A DNA stretch of 64,000 bases from Rhodamnia argentea (GCF_020921035.1 NC_063160.1:9444501-9508500), one strand, 5' to 3'. Shown: positions 44,159 to 56,559, counted from the stretch's first letter. The notes: a model not told the origin generated them from the sequence alone. A program made the numbers and translations.

Positions 44159-47100
44159 ATGAGGCAGACTCAGTTCCTGCAAATGTTTCTTGTTGTGTCC
44201 TTGGCATGGCTAGGCGCTTTCTTGGCCGATGCTGAAGACGCGTACAGGTACTTCACTTGGACAGTCACTTACGGAACAATTTCTCCTCTCGGTGTACCTC
44301 AACAGGTATGTTTGATTTCTCAACTTTCCAATGCAAACCCTAATGTTGTGTACTTTAGATCACGCCATGGACCGGAGCTATTTAGCCTCCACCAACACTA
44401 GGATGGGCTGTCATGAAGTCAAAATTAGACAACTATGCTCATACGAAAAATATAATATCCGATGTGAAACAGCAACATCTAACTGTGATGAGCTATCATG
44501 GGTTCGACATGGCGAGTCGAAGTTTTGCTTCGGAAAGTTGATAAGTTGGCCTTTGCTCATCAGTTTATTTGAATGGTTCGTGCAGGGCATCCTAATCAAT
44601 GGTCAGTTTCCTGGGCCCCCCATTGAAGCTGTCACTAATGACAACATGGTCATAGACGTCATCAACAAACTAGATGAACCTCTCCTCCTTACCTGGTAAC
44701 ATAGCGATTAATCTCAAGTTTGAGTTATATCTCCACAATTGGTAAAAAAGCGACCATGACTACAATCAGGAATGGGATCCAGCAGCGGAAGAACTCGTGG
44801 CAAGACGGAGTGCTTGGGACTCAGTGCCCGATCCCGCCAGGCACGAACTGGACGTACAAGTTTCAGCTGAAGGATCAGATAGGGACCTTCATGTACTTCC
44901 CTTCGACTGCACTTCACAGAGCAGCCGGAGGTTTCGGAGCTTTGAACATCGCGCAGAGGTCGGTCATCCCCATTCCATATCCTACGCCCTTTGGAGAGTT
45001 CACTCTTCTTGTTGGTGACTGGTACAAGAGCAACCACACGGTATGTTGCTTTGTTTATACCTTTCATTCTTTTAACGGCAGAAAAATGCATGAATTGGAA
45101 GCATATGTTCCTACTCATTCCATGACATTCTAGGCCCTACGGCAAAGCCTCGACGCCGGCAATCCCCTCCCTCTTCCCGATGGTCTTCTCATCAATGGAC
45201 GTCCTAATGGTTTCACCTTCACCGGTCAAAGAGGTAAAACATTTGCATCATTTGATGTTATGCACCTTTGGAAATGGAAAATATCTACTCACATCCGAGT
45301 GAAAAAGAAAGTATATGGTTGGAGTTTATGAATGTTCAATGAAAATTTCAGGGCAAACATACAAGTTTAGGGTTACCAATGTCGGAATCGCCACTTCGAT
45401 CAATTTCAGAATTCAAGGCCACAATCTCACCTTGATTGAAATTGAGGGATCTCACACTTTGCAAGAGGAGTACGAATCGCTCGACGTCCATGTTGGCCAA
45501 TCCGTCACTGTTTTGGTCAAATTGAACGGGTCGCCCAAGGATTACTTCGTGGCTTGCTCGTCCCGGTTCACGAAGCCGATCTTCAATGTCACCGCGTTGC
45601 TTCGTTACGACGGATCTAACATCCCGGCCTCGTTGCCTCTGCCGATTGCTCCAACCTACCAAATCCATTGGTCCATGAAACAAGCTAGGACCTGCAGGTA
45701 AATTAGTCCTCACATTTTTCTTGTGATTCCTTAGTTTGAATCATGGCAATAAGGATGCCAGGATGAAGCAAAAAGAACACCTAAAGTGTGCAAATTAGGA
45801 TCCAAACGCATATATTTTGGCTAGGTTAATTATCAAATTAGGTAGCTTTAACTAGGTCAGTTTTGAGCTGGATTTCAAATTTTGGACCAGCCAGATGCTC
45901 AATTTGAACTAGCATATGTTACCCGGCCAGATTATAATAAGTAAAATGTAAAGACTTTAGTGTATCGATTTCAGGGTTAACGAATTGACAAATTGTTCAT
46001 ATACAAGAAGATTATGTAATGAATAAACCACCAAATTGGTGGGTGTGAACTGAAGAACCGATCTAGAGCGTTTGTTCATCTCGAGAACCATTGTTTTGAA
46101 ATTGCATGGTTGGACTTCAAGCCGGCAAGCAAGTTGGTTCACGATTAAATGTAGGAATTCGATAAATACAAGTCAGTCACTCCACAAATTAATTATTTTG
46201 GATCTTGAGAATTTCAATTTCAATAGAAAGATCTTAATTGCTATCTCCGATCTGGTGCTGATATGCTTTACTTCTCCCGAGAGCTTTTCTATAATTCGCC
46301 ATTAACGGAAACACGTTACTATTAACCAAAAAAAAAAATTTCAAAAACCTGCAAATCACCGCTACCATCACCGTGGTCATGTTTTTCCCAGAGTCTCAGG
46401 AAACGGCCGCCACCCCATGGTGGTCGTTGTCGCCTCAGGAGCCTCGGGTAGCACTGCTCTTGCCTTCACGGGCTTTATCCGTGTCATCAGGCGACATCGA
46501 TCATGTCCTCAGGCAGCCTGCTCGTGTCCTCACGAGTAGCAGTTTAAAAATGGTGGTGGTTGTCATGCCTGCAAGTCTCTCTCTCAATTCTGCGGTCTTT
46601 CATATTTTTTTTATGTTACTGGTGTATCGTGTACTCAGTTCCGCGTAAGAAATTGGGACTTAACATAATGTTACACGTGTATTCCCACGTCGAAATCAGC
46701 TTGAAATGTTTCAACCAAAGGTCTAACACTTGACTTTTTTTTAAAAAGTAGAGGATCATTTTGAAATAAAAAGAGGGACAATTTTGAATTTTAGATGAAG
46801 TATCAAGAAACTATGTTCTCTGCACTTATATTTGGCGCGCATAACACACTGATATTTTGCTCTTGTTTGGTGTTCCTTTCTTTCTTGTGATGAAAGATTG
46901 AACTTGACAGCCAACGCGGCGAGGCCGAATCCACAGGGCTCGTACCACTACAATACGATCCAGGTGGTGAGGACGCTCGTCCTGGCCAACACAGCGACCA
47001 AAATAGATGGCAAGCTCAGGTACGCCGTGAACGGCATCTCCTACGTTGACCCGGACACTCCGCTGAAGTTGGCTGACTACTTCAACATTCCCGGGGTCTT

Positions 47101-48094
47101 CACGCTGAACACCATCAAGGACACTCCTCCCTCGGGGCCAGCCACGCCGGGCACCTCGGTGGTTGGGACGACGCTCCACGATTTCGTGGAGATTGTCCTC
47201 CAGAACACTGAGAATGCTATCCAGTCCTGGCACTTGGACGGCTACAGCTTCTATGCTGTCGGGTATGATGCTAAACGTGCTCACGTCCTCTATCTTGCTG
47301 TATTATGATTAAGAAATTTGGATTAGATCTTCTCATACACATAACTCAATTCAGACAATGCCTAAAATCGCAATACATGATCTAGTAGATTCACCGGGGT
47401 CATGGGTCATGATCAAACGAATTCCTACTAAGCGATTTGTACAAAATACAATTACAAAGTACTCTACTAGGGTGTCTCAATTTAATGAGCAATGTGATAG
47501 AATCAACTAGGGCATAATATATGGCCTTCCCTTTAGTTGAACATGATCGATGCATGAGTATATGTGGATGTTCTGTTTGTAACACCGTCTAATATGTTTG
47601 ACACAGGTATGGTTCGGGTTCGTGGACGCCGGATATGAGGAAACGGTACAATATGGCCGATGCGATCTACAGGCACACTGTTCAGGTACAACTGCCCGCT
47701 CGAGAAACATACATCATCCGCCATTAAGCTGAGAAACAAATTGTGCGGCCTGAGTCCGAACCATTCTATCCTAGTACATCTTGAGCTTGACACGAAGCTA
47801 ACTTTTGATTCACAGTCCAATCATGAAGCCAGCTTATTACCGGATCCGTTACAATCTAGGATCAAAACTAACAAAACTTTTGGCGATTACTAGGTGTACC
47901 CATTGTCGTGGAGTGCGATACTGGTGTCCTTGGACAACAAGGGGATGTGGAACTTGAGGTCGGCGATCTTGTCGAAGCGGTACTTGGGGCAGCAGCTCTA
48001 CGTCCGGGTCTGGAACAATGAGAAGAGCCTCTTAACCGAGTACGACATCCCACCCGACGCATTGCTCTGCGGCAAAGCCAAGAAGACCTCCTAG
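44159..48094 (+). CDS. SKU5-similar (SKS) multicopper-oxidase-like protein, gene 2
   Basis: Eight exons (44159-44305, 44586-44695, 44770-45040, 45134-45233, 45352-45697, 46897-47262, 47607-47685, 47894-48094) give 539 residues. Exons 2, 3, 5, 6 and 7 have exactly the same lengths as in gene 1 and all phases agree. A signal peptide covers roughly 1-24 (MRQTQFLQMFLVVSLAWLGA). Shared blocks include ILINGQFPGPP, KDQIGTFMYFPS, LDVHVGQS, YQIHWSMKQAR, RPNPQGSYHY, VQSWHLDGY and GMWNLRS. Copper-binding His clusters are replaced as in gene 1. There is no GPI signal at the C-terminus (LLCGKAKKTS). Intron 5 is 1.2 kb, against 77 bp in gene 1, so it has gained sequence. A possible poly(A) signal AAATAAA lies near 48343. 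Predicted secreted wall or apoplast protein with no expected oxidase activity. Confidence 0.92.
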
Positions 48095-48767
48095 AAACAA
48101 TCTCTCTTCCAATTTTCAGTCCCCTTAACTGCGTTTTCTTTCTCAATTTGGTCCCGCTTTGAGTCAGATAGACTCCGCATATTCAGCTCTCAGTTACGAT
48201 GGGGTGACTGTTAGTTTGGGGTAAAAAAAAAAGAATAATTAAGCAGAAGGGAAGCAGGCAAGCGTAGTTGTTGGAATTGGAAGGAGAGATATGAACATTA
48301 GTCTATTTGTAGCGATTGATTTCTCTCTAATTGTATCTCGAAAATAAATTATGTTCACATCATTTTCTCGGTGACCATCTTTGTGCATTGTGTGATACTA
48401 TCTATGTCCGGACCTGTTCTTTTCCGAATGAATGTGTTCTACTATGAAGATGAAAGCAAGTCAAGCATGCTTTTAGAATCTCAAAAATAAAAAGTGGTGC
48501 GTCGTTGATTTCTATATTGCTCACTAAGAAGAAGACAATATCATTAGGAAACCCAAATAAGTGTGGCACAATCCGTAAAAAAAAAGCATAGGTAAGCCCG
48601 ATATGCATAAATGCTACGATTTAATAAATTTTCTAACTTTATAAATCCGCCCAACTTTTTTTTTTTTTTTTTTTCTGATTTGGAAAAAAGAAGTTTGGAA
48701 GGTGCCCGTGAAAATCGAAGCCTATGCTGGCAATGGCATCATGAAATTCTCCACCGAGGAACCAATT
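48095..48767. other. 3' flank of SKS gene 2
   Basis: No gene recognised. It contains a poly(T) run at 48656-48674. Confidence 0.4.
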
Positions 48768-48890
48768 TTTTTTTTTTTTTTTTGGTATGAGAGTTTGATA
48801 TGTTATAGTTGTTTTAGCATCATACACTTGTTGTATTCGGCTCCATGCGAGCGTACCGGCAGGCGTAAGAGTTTTGGACAACATTGATGC
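48768..48890 (-). mobile_element. Probable 3' fragment of a LINE, TACC-type tail
   Basis: On the minus strand the sequence reads towards ..CAAACTCTCATACC followed by about 20 A. An open frame with TLTPAGTLAWSRIQQVYDA precedes the tail, a composition I associate with LINE 3' ends. The tail is of the TACC-poly(A) type seen in the footprints at 7257-7304 and 11922-11962. No TSD was identified. Confidence 0.4.
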
Positions 48891-48942
48891 GTTTGACATT
48901 CACTCATGTTTTATTAGCTTCAAGGGTTTTCCTCATGTTCAA

Positions 48943-49305
48943 ATGGATAGCAAGAGACATTTTGTTTTGGTCCATGGAGCCGCAAGCGGAGCTTGATGTT
49001 GGTACAAGGTGGTGACGCGGCTGAAATTGGCCAGTCATCGCGCCACTGCACTAGATCTGGCCAGCACAAGCATGGAGTTGGCAGGGCCGGGCACGACCTC
49101 CACAGTATGCAACTTCGTGCTACCGCTGACGGAACTGATGGCCTCTCTTCCCTGGGACGAGAAGGTGATATTGGCAGGTCACAGCTATGGAGGGTTTTGC
49201 ATTTCGCTAGCCATGGAGAGCTTTCCCGAGAAAGTCGAAGTAGCAATTTATGTTGCAGCATTCATGCCCAGGCCGGAAATCCCGCCTGCACTTCTCTTGC
49301 AAGAG
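48943..49305 (+). pseudogene. First exon of a methylesterase (MES/HNL)-like gene with premature stop
   Basis: From ATG at 48943 the frame reads MDSKRHFVLVHGAASGA, then TGA at 48994-48996 where the family has Trp (HGA..GAWCWYK), then CWYKVVTRLK. The rest of the exon is open: alpha/beta-hydrolase nucleophile elbow GHSYGG near 49179, then AMESFPEKVEVAIYVAAFMP, up to the donor GAG|GTACGA at 49305/49306. Family members hydrolyse methyl esters of salicylate or jasmonate, or act as hydroxynitrile lyases. Later exons, with the Asp and His of the triad, are not found before the copia insertion at 49596 nor after it. A single stop plus missing exons makes this a pseudogene, apparently a recent one because the frame is otherwise intact. 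Confidence 0.8.
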
Positions 49306-49595
49306 GTACGATGGCACAAAGTTGTCCAATATCTTCGGCATTGTCCTATCAATAGCCCAATTTTTCCAGGAAAAAGTTTATTATTCGACATTGTTAGGGG
49401 ACAGAGCTCATGGTTTTGATCCATTTTCGCAAATTACATAGGTTGAACTTTATCTATACAAGATAGGGATTCAAAAGATTTCACACATGCATATCTAATT
49501 CGCAATTTAATGCCGTTCCTTTAGGTTTGGAGTTCCTAAAAAAAAGTAAAAAAGTTCATGTCGATCAACGTGAATAATAACTTTTATGAGGGAAC

Positions 49596-49913
49596 TGTTG
49601 TAAAAGTAAACGGCGATCTTTGGAATCAACTCAGAAACATAAAACCAACTTGAAATATGAGAGAAGAGATAAGAGAGAAGTAGGGAGCAAATGTTAACTC
49701 TTTTTCATTGTCTCAACAAGTTTACAAAAGCTTCTATTTATAGGCTAGAAGGTATATTACATTGGGAGAGGAAAAATCGCTCATGGAATGTGAAAGGTGC
49801 AACATCAATCCATATTAATGTGCATTAATGTATATCAATGTATTTGTAACATACATTGGAAGAGAAAATGGTGAAAGGTGAAGCATCCACCTATGATTAA
49901 TATATTTATAACA
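49596..49913 (-). repeat. Copia 2 LTR, 3' in element sense
   Basis: TG...CA ends. The polypurine tract complement CTTCCCCTTGGATG follows immediately inside (minus strand CCAAGGGGAAG). Confidence 0.95.
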
Positions 49914-50182
49914 CTTCCCCTTGGATGTTCACCTTTTTATTATATCTTGTTTAAACCGCCTCATTAAAAACCTTGCTAAGAAAAATCCAGTGGGACAAAA
50001 AAAACTCGGCGAAGGGAAAAAGAGTACAGTGTGTATAATACTCCCCCTTATTTTAATAGTCATTGCACGTAGGCTACCTCATTAAAAACCTTTGGCAAGT
50101 AAAAACTCTATAGGAAAAAAAAACTTACAAAGGGAAAAAGAGTACAGCCATAAACCTTATGGGTTCCATCTTTCAAGGATGG

Positions 50183-51420
50183 TTAATTCGCTCCCCACGA
50201 TTGAAGTAGTCGCCTAAGTCGACGCATTCCTATTCCATATACAAATTTTTCAAATGTGGAAGTAGGTAGGGATTTAGTGAACAAATCTGCAAGATTGTCA
50301 CTAGAGTGAATTTGATGAATATCTATTTCACCTTTTTCTTGAAGCTCATGTGGATAAAATAACTTAGGTGAAATATGTTTAGTTTTATCACTTTTGACAA
50401 ATCCATCACGCACTTGTGCAATGCAAGCCGCATTATCCTCAAAAAGTATAGTGGGGGCATCATGAACTGGGGATAAGCCACATGAATCTTGAATGTAGTG
50501 TATCAAAGTTCTTAACCAAACACATTCTTTAGCAGTTTCAAATAATGCAATAATCTCGGAATGATTTGAGGAAGTAGCAACTACACTTTATTTTATTGAC
50601 TTCCATGAAATTGCCGTACCTTCACAGAGGAACACATAACCAGCCCGTGACTTGGCATTATGAGGATCGGACATATAGCCAGCATCCGAATATCCCACCA
50701 ATGTTAAATCTTTGTTTCTTTGGTAAAATAAACCAAGATCAATAGCTCCTTGAATGTAACGTAGAATATGTTTAACGCCATTCCAATGTCTTCGGGTTGG
50801 ATTGGCACTGTATCTAGCTAGAACATTTACAGCAAATGGAATATCGTGTCTGGTGCAATTTGCAAGATATAACAGTGCTCTTATAGCGCTAAGGTAAGGA
50901 ACTTCGGGTCCCAACCTATCCTCGTTTTCCTCTTTAGGCCTAAATGGGTCTTTGTCCACTTTAAGTGAACGTACTACCATTGGTGTCTTGAGAGGATGAG
51001 ATTTTTCCATGTAAAATGTCTCCAATATCTTTTTTGTATAATTAGACTAGTGCAATAAAACTTCTTCCGGGAGGTGTTCGATTTGCAGGCCAAGACAATA
51101 CTTGGTTTGATCCAAGTCTTTCATTTCAAATTCCTTCTTTAGGCAAGAACGAGCTTCTTTGAGCTCTTTTGGGGTTCCAATTATATTCGGGTCATCCACA
51201 TATACGGATATGATGGCAAGCCATTTGATGACCTTTTTATGAACACACAAGGATATATTACATTATTTACATATCCTTGCTTCAGGAGGTAATCACTTAA
51301 CCAATTGTACCACATACGACCCGATTGTTTAAGACCATATAATAATCTTTGCAATTTGATACTGTACATGTTGCGATTTTCATTCTTTTCCATCTGGGAA
51401 ATTGAAAATCCTTCGGGGAC

Positions 51421-51465
<45 letters not shown>

Positions 51466-53362
51466 TCAAGTGACCCATATAAATATGCAATCACAACATC
51501 TATTAAGTGCATATCTAGATTCATACTTATTGCCATGCTGATCAAATAACGGAACGTAATATTATCCATTACGAGAGAATAAGTGACATCAAAGTCCATA
51601 CCGGGTCTCTGCGAAAACCCTTGGGCAACTAGTCTCGCTTTATATCTTACCACCTCATTCTTTTCATTGTATTTTCTTACAAACACCCATTTATATCCAA
51701 CGGGGATAACATCTTTGGGTGTTCGGACAATGAGTCCAAAAACACGTTTATTAAGCGAGTCTAGTTACGTCTTAATTGGCTCCTTCCATGTATTCCAATC
51801 TGAACTCTTCTAGCATTCAAGAATGGATTTTGGTTCTGGATCCAAATTATCTTTTGAGACAGTTAGCGCTACCGAGGAGGCAAATGAGTCGTCGACGACA
51901 GTTGTAATTCTATCATATCTCACTCTCGTGTTCATATAATTTACTGCAACCTCTATATTAACATCAACCAAATCCTCATCGTTTCCCAAATCAATAGGAT
52001 TTGGCCATTCCGTATTCCCGGAATTGTTATTTAGGGCAGCTGCACTAATTTCACTGGGATTGCTTTCCTCTGCGGGAGGCGCATTGGGTGACCGAATGTT
52101 TTTTCTTTTCCGCGGATTTATGTCTTTAGTCACTGTGGGTCGTCCATGCTTCCGGCGTTGACTAGGCTCATCAGACATTTTTGGTCCCAAGGGGATCTCC
52201 ACTCTAGGTGGTGAGTTTTTTGCAGGAATATGGGACTTAGTCACCCCTTTGTGATCAGTAAATGCATCCGACAATTTACTTGCTAAATGTTGCAAGTCAA
52301 TAATCTTTTGAACTTCAAGTTCAGTTATGCTTGTACGTGGATCAAGGTAATTCAATTGATCTTCCTTCCAGAAAATTTCACGACATTCTTTAAGCTTCAG
52401 GCTTTCTCCCCCTAAAGTAGGAAAATGTGCCTCATCAAATACACAATCAGCGAACCGGGCAGTAAACAAGTCGCCTGTCTGGGGCTCTAAGTATTTTATA
52501 ATAGATGAAGATTCATATCCCACATAAATACCAAGTCGACGTTGAGGCCCCATTTTGGAACGCTGTGGAGGTGGTATAGAAACATATACGGCACAACCAA
52601 ATATTCGCAGATGGGAAACATCGGGTTCACATCCATGTACAAGTTGAATCGGGGAGTATTCATGATATACAGTGGGTCGAATTCTAATCAATGATGCAGC
52701 GTGCAATATCGCATGTCCCCATAAACTAAAAGGTAATTTAGCCCTCAACAACAACGGTCTAGCAATCATTCTCGGGCGTTTGATTAAAGATTCTCCTAAG
52801 TCGTTACGTGTATGAGTATGTGGCACAAGATGCTCCACGTCTATCCCAATAGCCATACAATAGTCATTAAAGGCTTTAGACGTAAATTCACCAGCATTAT
52901 CTAACCGGATCTTCTAGATCGGGTAATCAGAGAATTGTGCACGTAATTTAATTAGCTGATTGAGTAATTTTGCGAAAGCCATATTACGTGTTGACAACGG
53001 GTCAACGTATATCCATTGCGTTGAAGCATCAATCGGGACTATGAAGTACCCGAAAGGTCCACATACGGGGTGGATAGGCCCACAGATATCCCCTTGAATT
53101 CTATGCAAAAATATAGGAGATTCCATCCTTACTTTAGTATGAGACGGCCGTATAATTAATTGACCCTCAGCGCATGAATCACATACATAATCGGTAGGTG
53201 AAGAGAACCCACGATTTGTTAATGCATGTCCAACTGAATGTGTTAATATTCAACGCATCATATTCGACCCTGGGTGACCCAAACGGTCATGCCATAATTG
53301 AAAACCTTGTGGGTTTGTGAACTTCGGGTTTATCGCAACATGTTTATTACTCACATTTATGT
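50183..53362 (-). pseudogene. Copia 2 pol: integrase, RT and RNase H
   Basis: Minus-strand blocks in order: pre-integrase/integrase with GDICGPIHPVCGPFGYFIV and IDASTQWIYVDPLSTRN (53126-52914); HAASLIRIRPTVYHEYSP, HLRIFGCAVYVSIPPPQR and GIYVGYESSSIIKYLEP (52856-52400); a long linker; RT with YKARLVAQGFSQRPGMDF, LLYGLKQSGRMWYNWL and the active-site YVDD (51686-51047); LYLANCTRHDIPFAVNVLAR (51025-50588); and RNase H with FEDNAACIAQV, KTKHISPKLF and DNLADLFTKSLP (50506-50183). An (AT)n expansion at 51424-51460 shifts the RT frame. Stops also separate the blocks near 51426, 51046 and 50587. Integrase is the best-preserved part. Confidence 0.9.
51424..51460. repeat. (AT)n microsatellite inside RT
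   Basis: About 18 AT units encode repeated Tyr-Ile codons on the minus strand. They lie between SLDTDIY and MKVPEGF, which would normally be adjacent. The two flanks are in different frames, so the expansion has broken the reading frame. Confidence 0.9.
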
Positions 53363-53371
53363 AGGTATAAT

Positions 53372-56300
53372 CAGACGCGGCCGGTTCGGTGGAACCGCCG
53401 GTTCCGGTTCAGGAACCGGCGGTTCCGGTTCCACGAAAAGGTGGAACCGGAACCGGCCGTGAAAAATGGCGGTTCCGGTTCCGAACCGGAACCGGCGGTT
53501 CCGGGCCGGTTCCCGGGCCGGTTCCGGCCGGTTCCGGTTCAGCCGGAACCGGCGGTTCCGGGTTCGAACCGCCGGTTCATTCCGATTCATTTTTAATAAT
53601 AATTTTTAAAATAATAAATAATAAAATAAATATAATAAATTATAAATTATAAAATACAATTAAATTGTACATTGTAATAAAATATGGGAAAAAAAAAAAG
53701 AAGGAATGGGCTTGAACTTAATGAATTATCATTAAGCGACCTACATATCTTCTTGGGGATAGAAGAATCAAAGCCCATGTAGTTCTTTTTACCTTTGAGA
53801 ACCCCAACTTACCTCATCGTCAATCGTCGCTACCCGTTGTGGTACCCGTGGCGGTGGTATCTCCAACATCATCGCTAAAAAATTCGTGTTCACGATCTAA
53901 CTCTTGGTGTCGATATTTCGCCCTCGTCCAATCGCCGACACAAGCTTGAGCTTCCACGAGTCCGGGCTTAATCTTGAACGGCGAGAGTCCAAAATTAATC
54001 CTCCGTAACTAAATGCTTGTTCAACCGCAACCGTTGAAGAAGGGGTTGCTAATATTTGACGAGCGATGAGGGCGAGAAGCTGGATACTCGATTTGGTGAC
54101 TCTTCCACCACTTCGGGATTTCGAAATCTGTACTATGTTCTCGCATCACGAAACTCAAATTGAGTGGTTAAATATTTTTCTAATTCAGAAATATTACCTG
54201 TTGCCCCTTTTTTTTTTTTTTTGCCTACTCTTAAGCATATTATACCCTCTACTAAGTGAACTACCACCTTCGCTACGTGAGGCAAGTAGATTGTAAAGAT
54301 CCGTAATCACTTAAACCATATCTACTACAAAATTCTCCATATAATGCTACTATAGATTCTTTAACATGTCCTAATATATTTAAAATATCTATTGAATCAT
54401 CCAAATGTAAACAATCATGATAATACACATTCAAATAATCTTGTAAACCGTCTAATTTAATACGTGGATCAAAAACAATACCAACTAAATAGACAAGAGG
54501 AATTTGCAAATAATAATGCAACCATTTTTCTCGCATTACTAAAATAGTTTGACCTAATTCGGTATCTTTTTCATATTCACTAAAAACACTACTAATATTA
54601 ACACACTCTATTAAAAATAAATGCGTTGTAGGATAATAAATACCAGATAAAGTCTTAGTAGCATCATTAAAAATTTTCAAAATATCTAAAATTTTCTTGC
54701 AAACGTCCCAATGTTGAGGAAGTAAAGTAATTTCGGGAATATTTTGTGAAATAAACATACATAATAAATCTTTATATTCAAAAGTTTGCCGAAGCAACTC
54801 GTACGTAGAATTCCAACGAGTCGGAATATCTTTTGGAAATCTTCTTGGCCTTCTCCCATTTTGTTTACAAAATTTTCCCCATGATTTCATACATTGGGGA
54901 CGACTCCATAAAAATTTAATTGCACTTTTTATTGGGGCGAGAGAAGTGTCAAGAGTTCGTAAACCATTTTGTACACATAAATTTAAAACATGACAAGCAC
55001 ATCTAATGTGAAAAAATTGTCCGCCAAAAGTGGGTTTGCAAATATTTTCTAATTCGGGAATAGAAGCGGTATTTGCGGCGGCATTATCAAAACCAATTGA
55101 AAATACTTTATTTATTAAATTATATTCTTCTAAAACTTGCCTAATTATTCTATAAATATTATGAGCCGAATGGCTTTCATCAAAAACTCGGAATGCAATA
55201 AGTCTTTTTTGAATCATCCAATTGTCATCTATCCAATGACACGTGACACCCATATAAGAATGAATTTGCCAAGGATCACTCCAAATATCGCTACCTATAT
55301 GCACACGTCCATTGAATTCCGCAAAAAATTTTGCTAAAGATTTTTTTCCTTTTTTATAAAGATGAAAAACTTCCCGTTTAAGAGTATTTTTTGGAATAGT
55401 TGGCGCTTGGAACCAACGCAGTATTTATCAAATATTTCATATTAAAATTTTCACCAAGTATTAAACGGAGCATGATCAAGGGCAACATATTCACCTAATG
55501 TTTGTTTATAAAGTGCTTCAGGTGAAACGAAATAAAGGATGAGGCTTAGAAGTGGCGTACCCGGAAATTTGTTGTTGCGTATTGTCGATCCCCGCTTGCG
55601 TTGGATGTTTTTTTCGTCAAATGCCGACGGAATGTTCCGTAACCGTCTCCTTTCGTGAATTTATAAGTTTGCGAACAATATTTACATTTTACATTATACT
55701 TACCTTCGACTTCATCACGTACCTTGTCGAAGTGTAGCCACAAGTCCGATGTATTATCTCGGCCCTTCCGTTCCGGCTCATTTGCCGTTGACGTTTCTTC
55801 GACACCCGGTGGGAGGATGAAGACTTTCTTGTGTTGGGATGTGCTCGACGTTCGGAATCGGGACATAGTTGATATTATCGTCGTCGTCTTCCCAACTTGC
55901 ATACTCACGAGGATCGTATTCATGAAAGGGATAGTCGGAATCTCCCATAGCCATCTTGCCCTTGTCGGCATTTTCGCTTCCACTTGCCATTTTTTGAGAG
56001 AATTGATCGGGATTGAGAGAATTGGGAGAATTTGAACGATTTGAGAGGATTTCAGAGAGAATTCGAGAGATTGTTCAGAGAATTTGTGACAAAAATGAAA
56101 GGGGAAGCATATGTATTTATAGGCAAGAATCATTTTTTTTTTTTATTATTTTTTAAAAAAAAAAAAGAAAAGCAACGCCAAATTGGCCGTTGCACAAAGC
56201 AACGGCCAATTTGGCCGTTGCACGTTGGCAACGGCCCAAAGCGGGCGGCCGCGGGGGGGGGGGGCGGGGCAGAGCCCAACGGCTCTCCGCCCGGGCCCAC

Positions 56301-56452
56301 CATTTTTTTTTTTTTTTTCGGTTCGAACCGGCCCGAACCGCCGGTTCCGGGCCGGTTCCCGCGTTTCCGGAACCGTGGGCCCGGTCAACGGGCCGGTTCC
56401 GGGCCGGTCAACGGGCCGGTTCCGGGCCCACGGGCCCAAATGGCACTCACTA
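53372..56452 (-). mobile_element. hAT transposon nested in copia 2, perfect 8-bp TSD
   Basis: GGTATAAT at 53364-53371 is repeated at 56453-56460. The ends are CAGACGCGG at the left and the inverse of TAGTGAGTGCC at the right. Both subterminal regions (53385-53575 and 56318-56425) are packed with GGTTCCGG/CCGGAACC words, far more GC-rich than the rest. A degenerate hAT transposase lies on the minus strand. The left arm of the 5' side also contains a palindromic AACGGCCAATTTGGCCGTT (56201-56219). The 8 bp TSD and transposase both support hAT. Confidence 0.92.
53820..55990 (-). pseudogene. hAT transposase, BED zinc-finger type, frameshifted
   Basis: The minus-strand start is MASGSENADKGKMAMG at 55990. 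Near 55780 the frame shifts and continues as TSDLWLHFDKVRDEVEGKYN, then the BED finger CKYCSQTYKF...GTFRRHL (55760-55620). The core frame (55304-54273) has GSDIWSDPWQIHSYMGVTCH, GFDNAAANTASI, CACHVLNLCVQNGL and RWNSTYELLR. These are the RNase H-like catalytic core and the insertion domain of plant zf-BED hAT transposases. The C-terminal hATC region (about 54290-53830) is present with stops, showing FEIPKWWKSH and CVGDWTRAKYRHQ. At least one frameshift and several stops make it inactive. Confidence 0.88.
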
Positions 56453-56559
56453 GGTATAATATAACCCGGAGGAGAATGATGGTAACTTTTCCATAATTTA
56501 TTTTCCGTATCCACTCATCCGAGTTAGATACAAGTATTCTTTACCACCTTCGGTTTCGG

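Noticed and set aside
48639-48899. 86-codon minus-strand frame next to the methylesterase fragment
   Set aside because: It consists mainly of a LINE 3' end, with Lys runs from poly(A); not a host gene.
56032-56514. Open frames of 87-154 codons on both strands
   Set aside because: They are translations of the GGTTCCGG arrays at the hAT end, not proteins.
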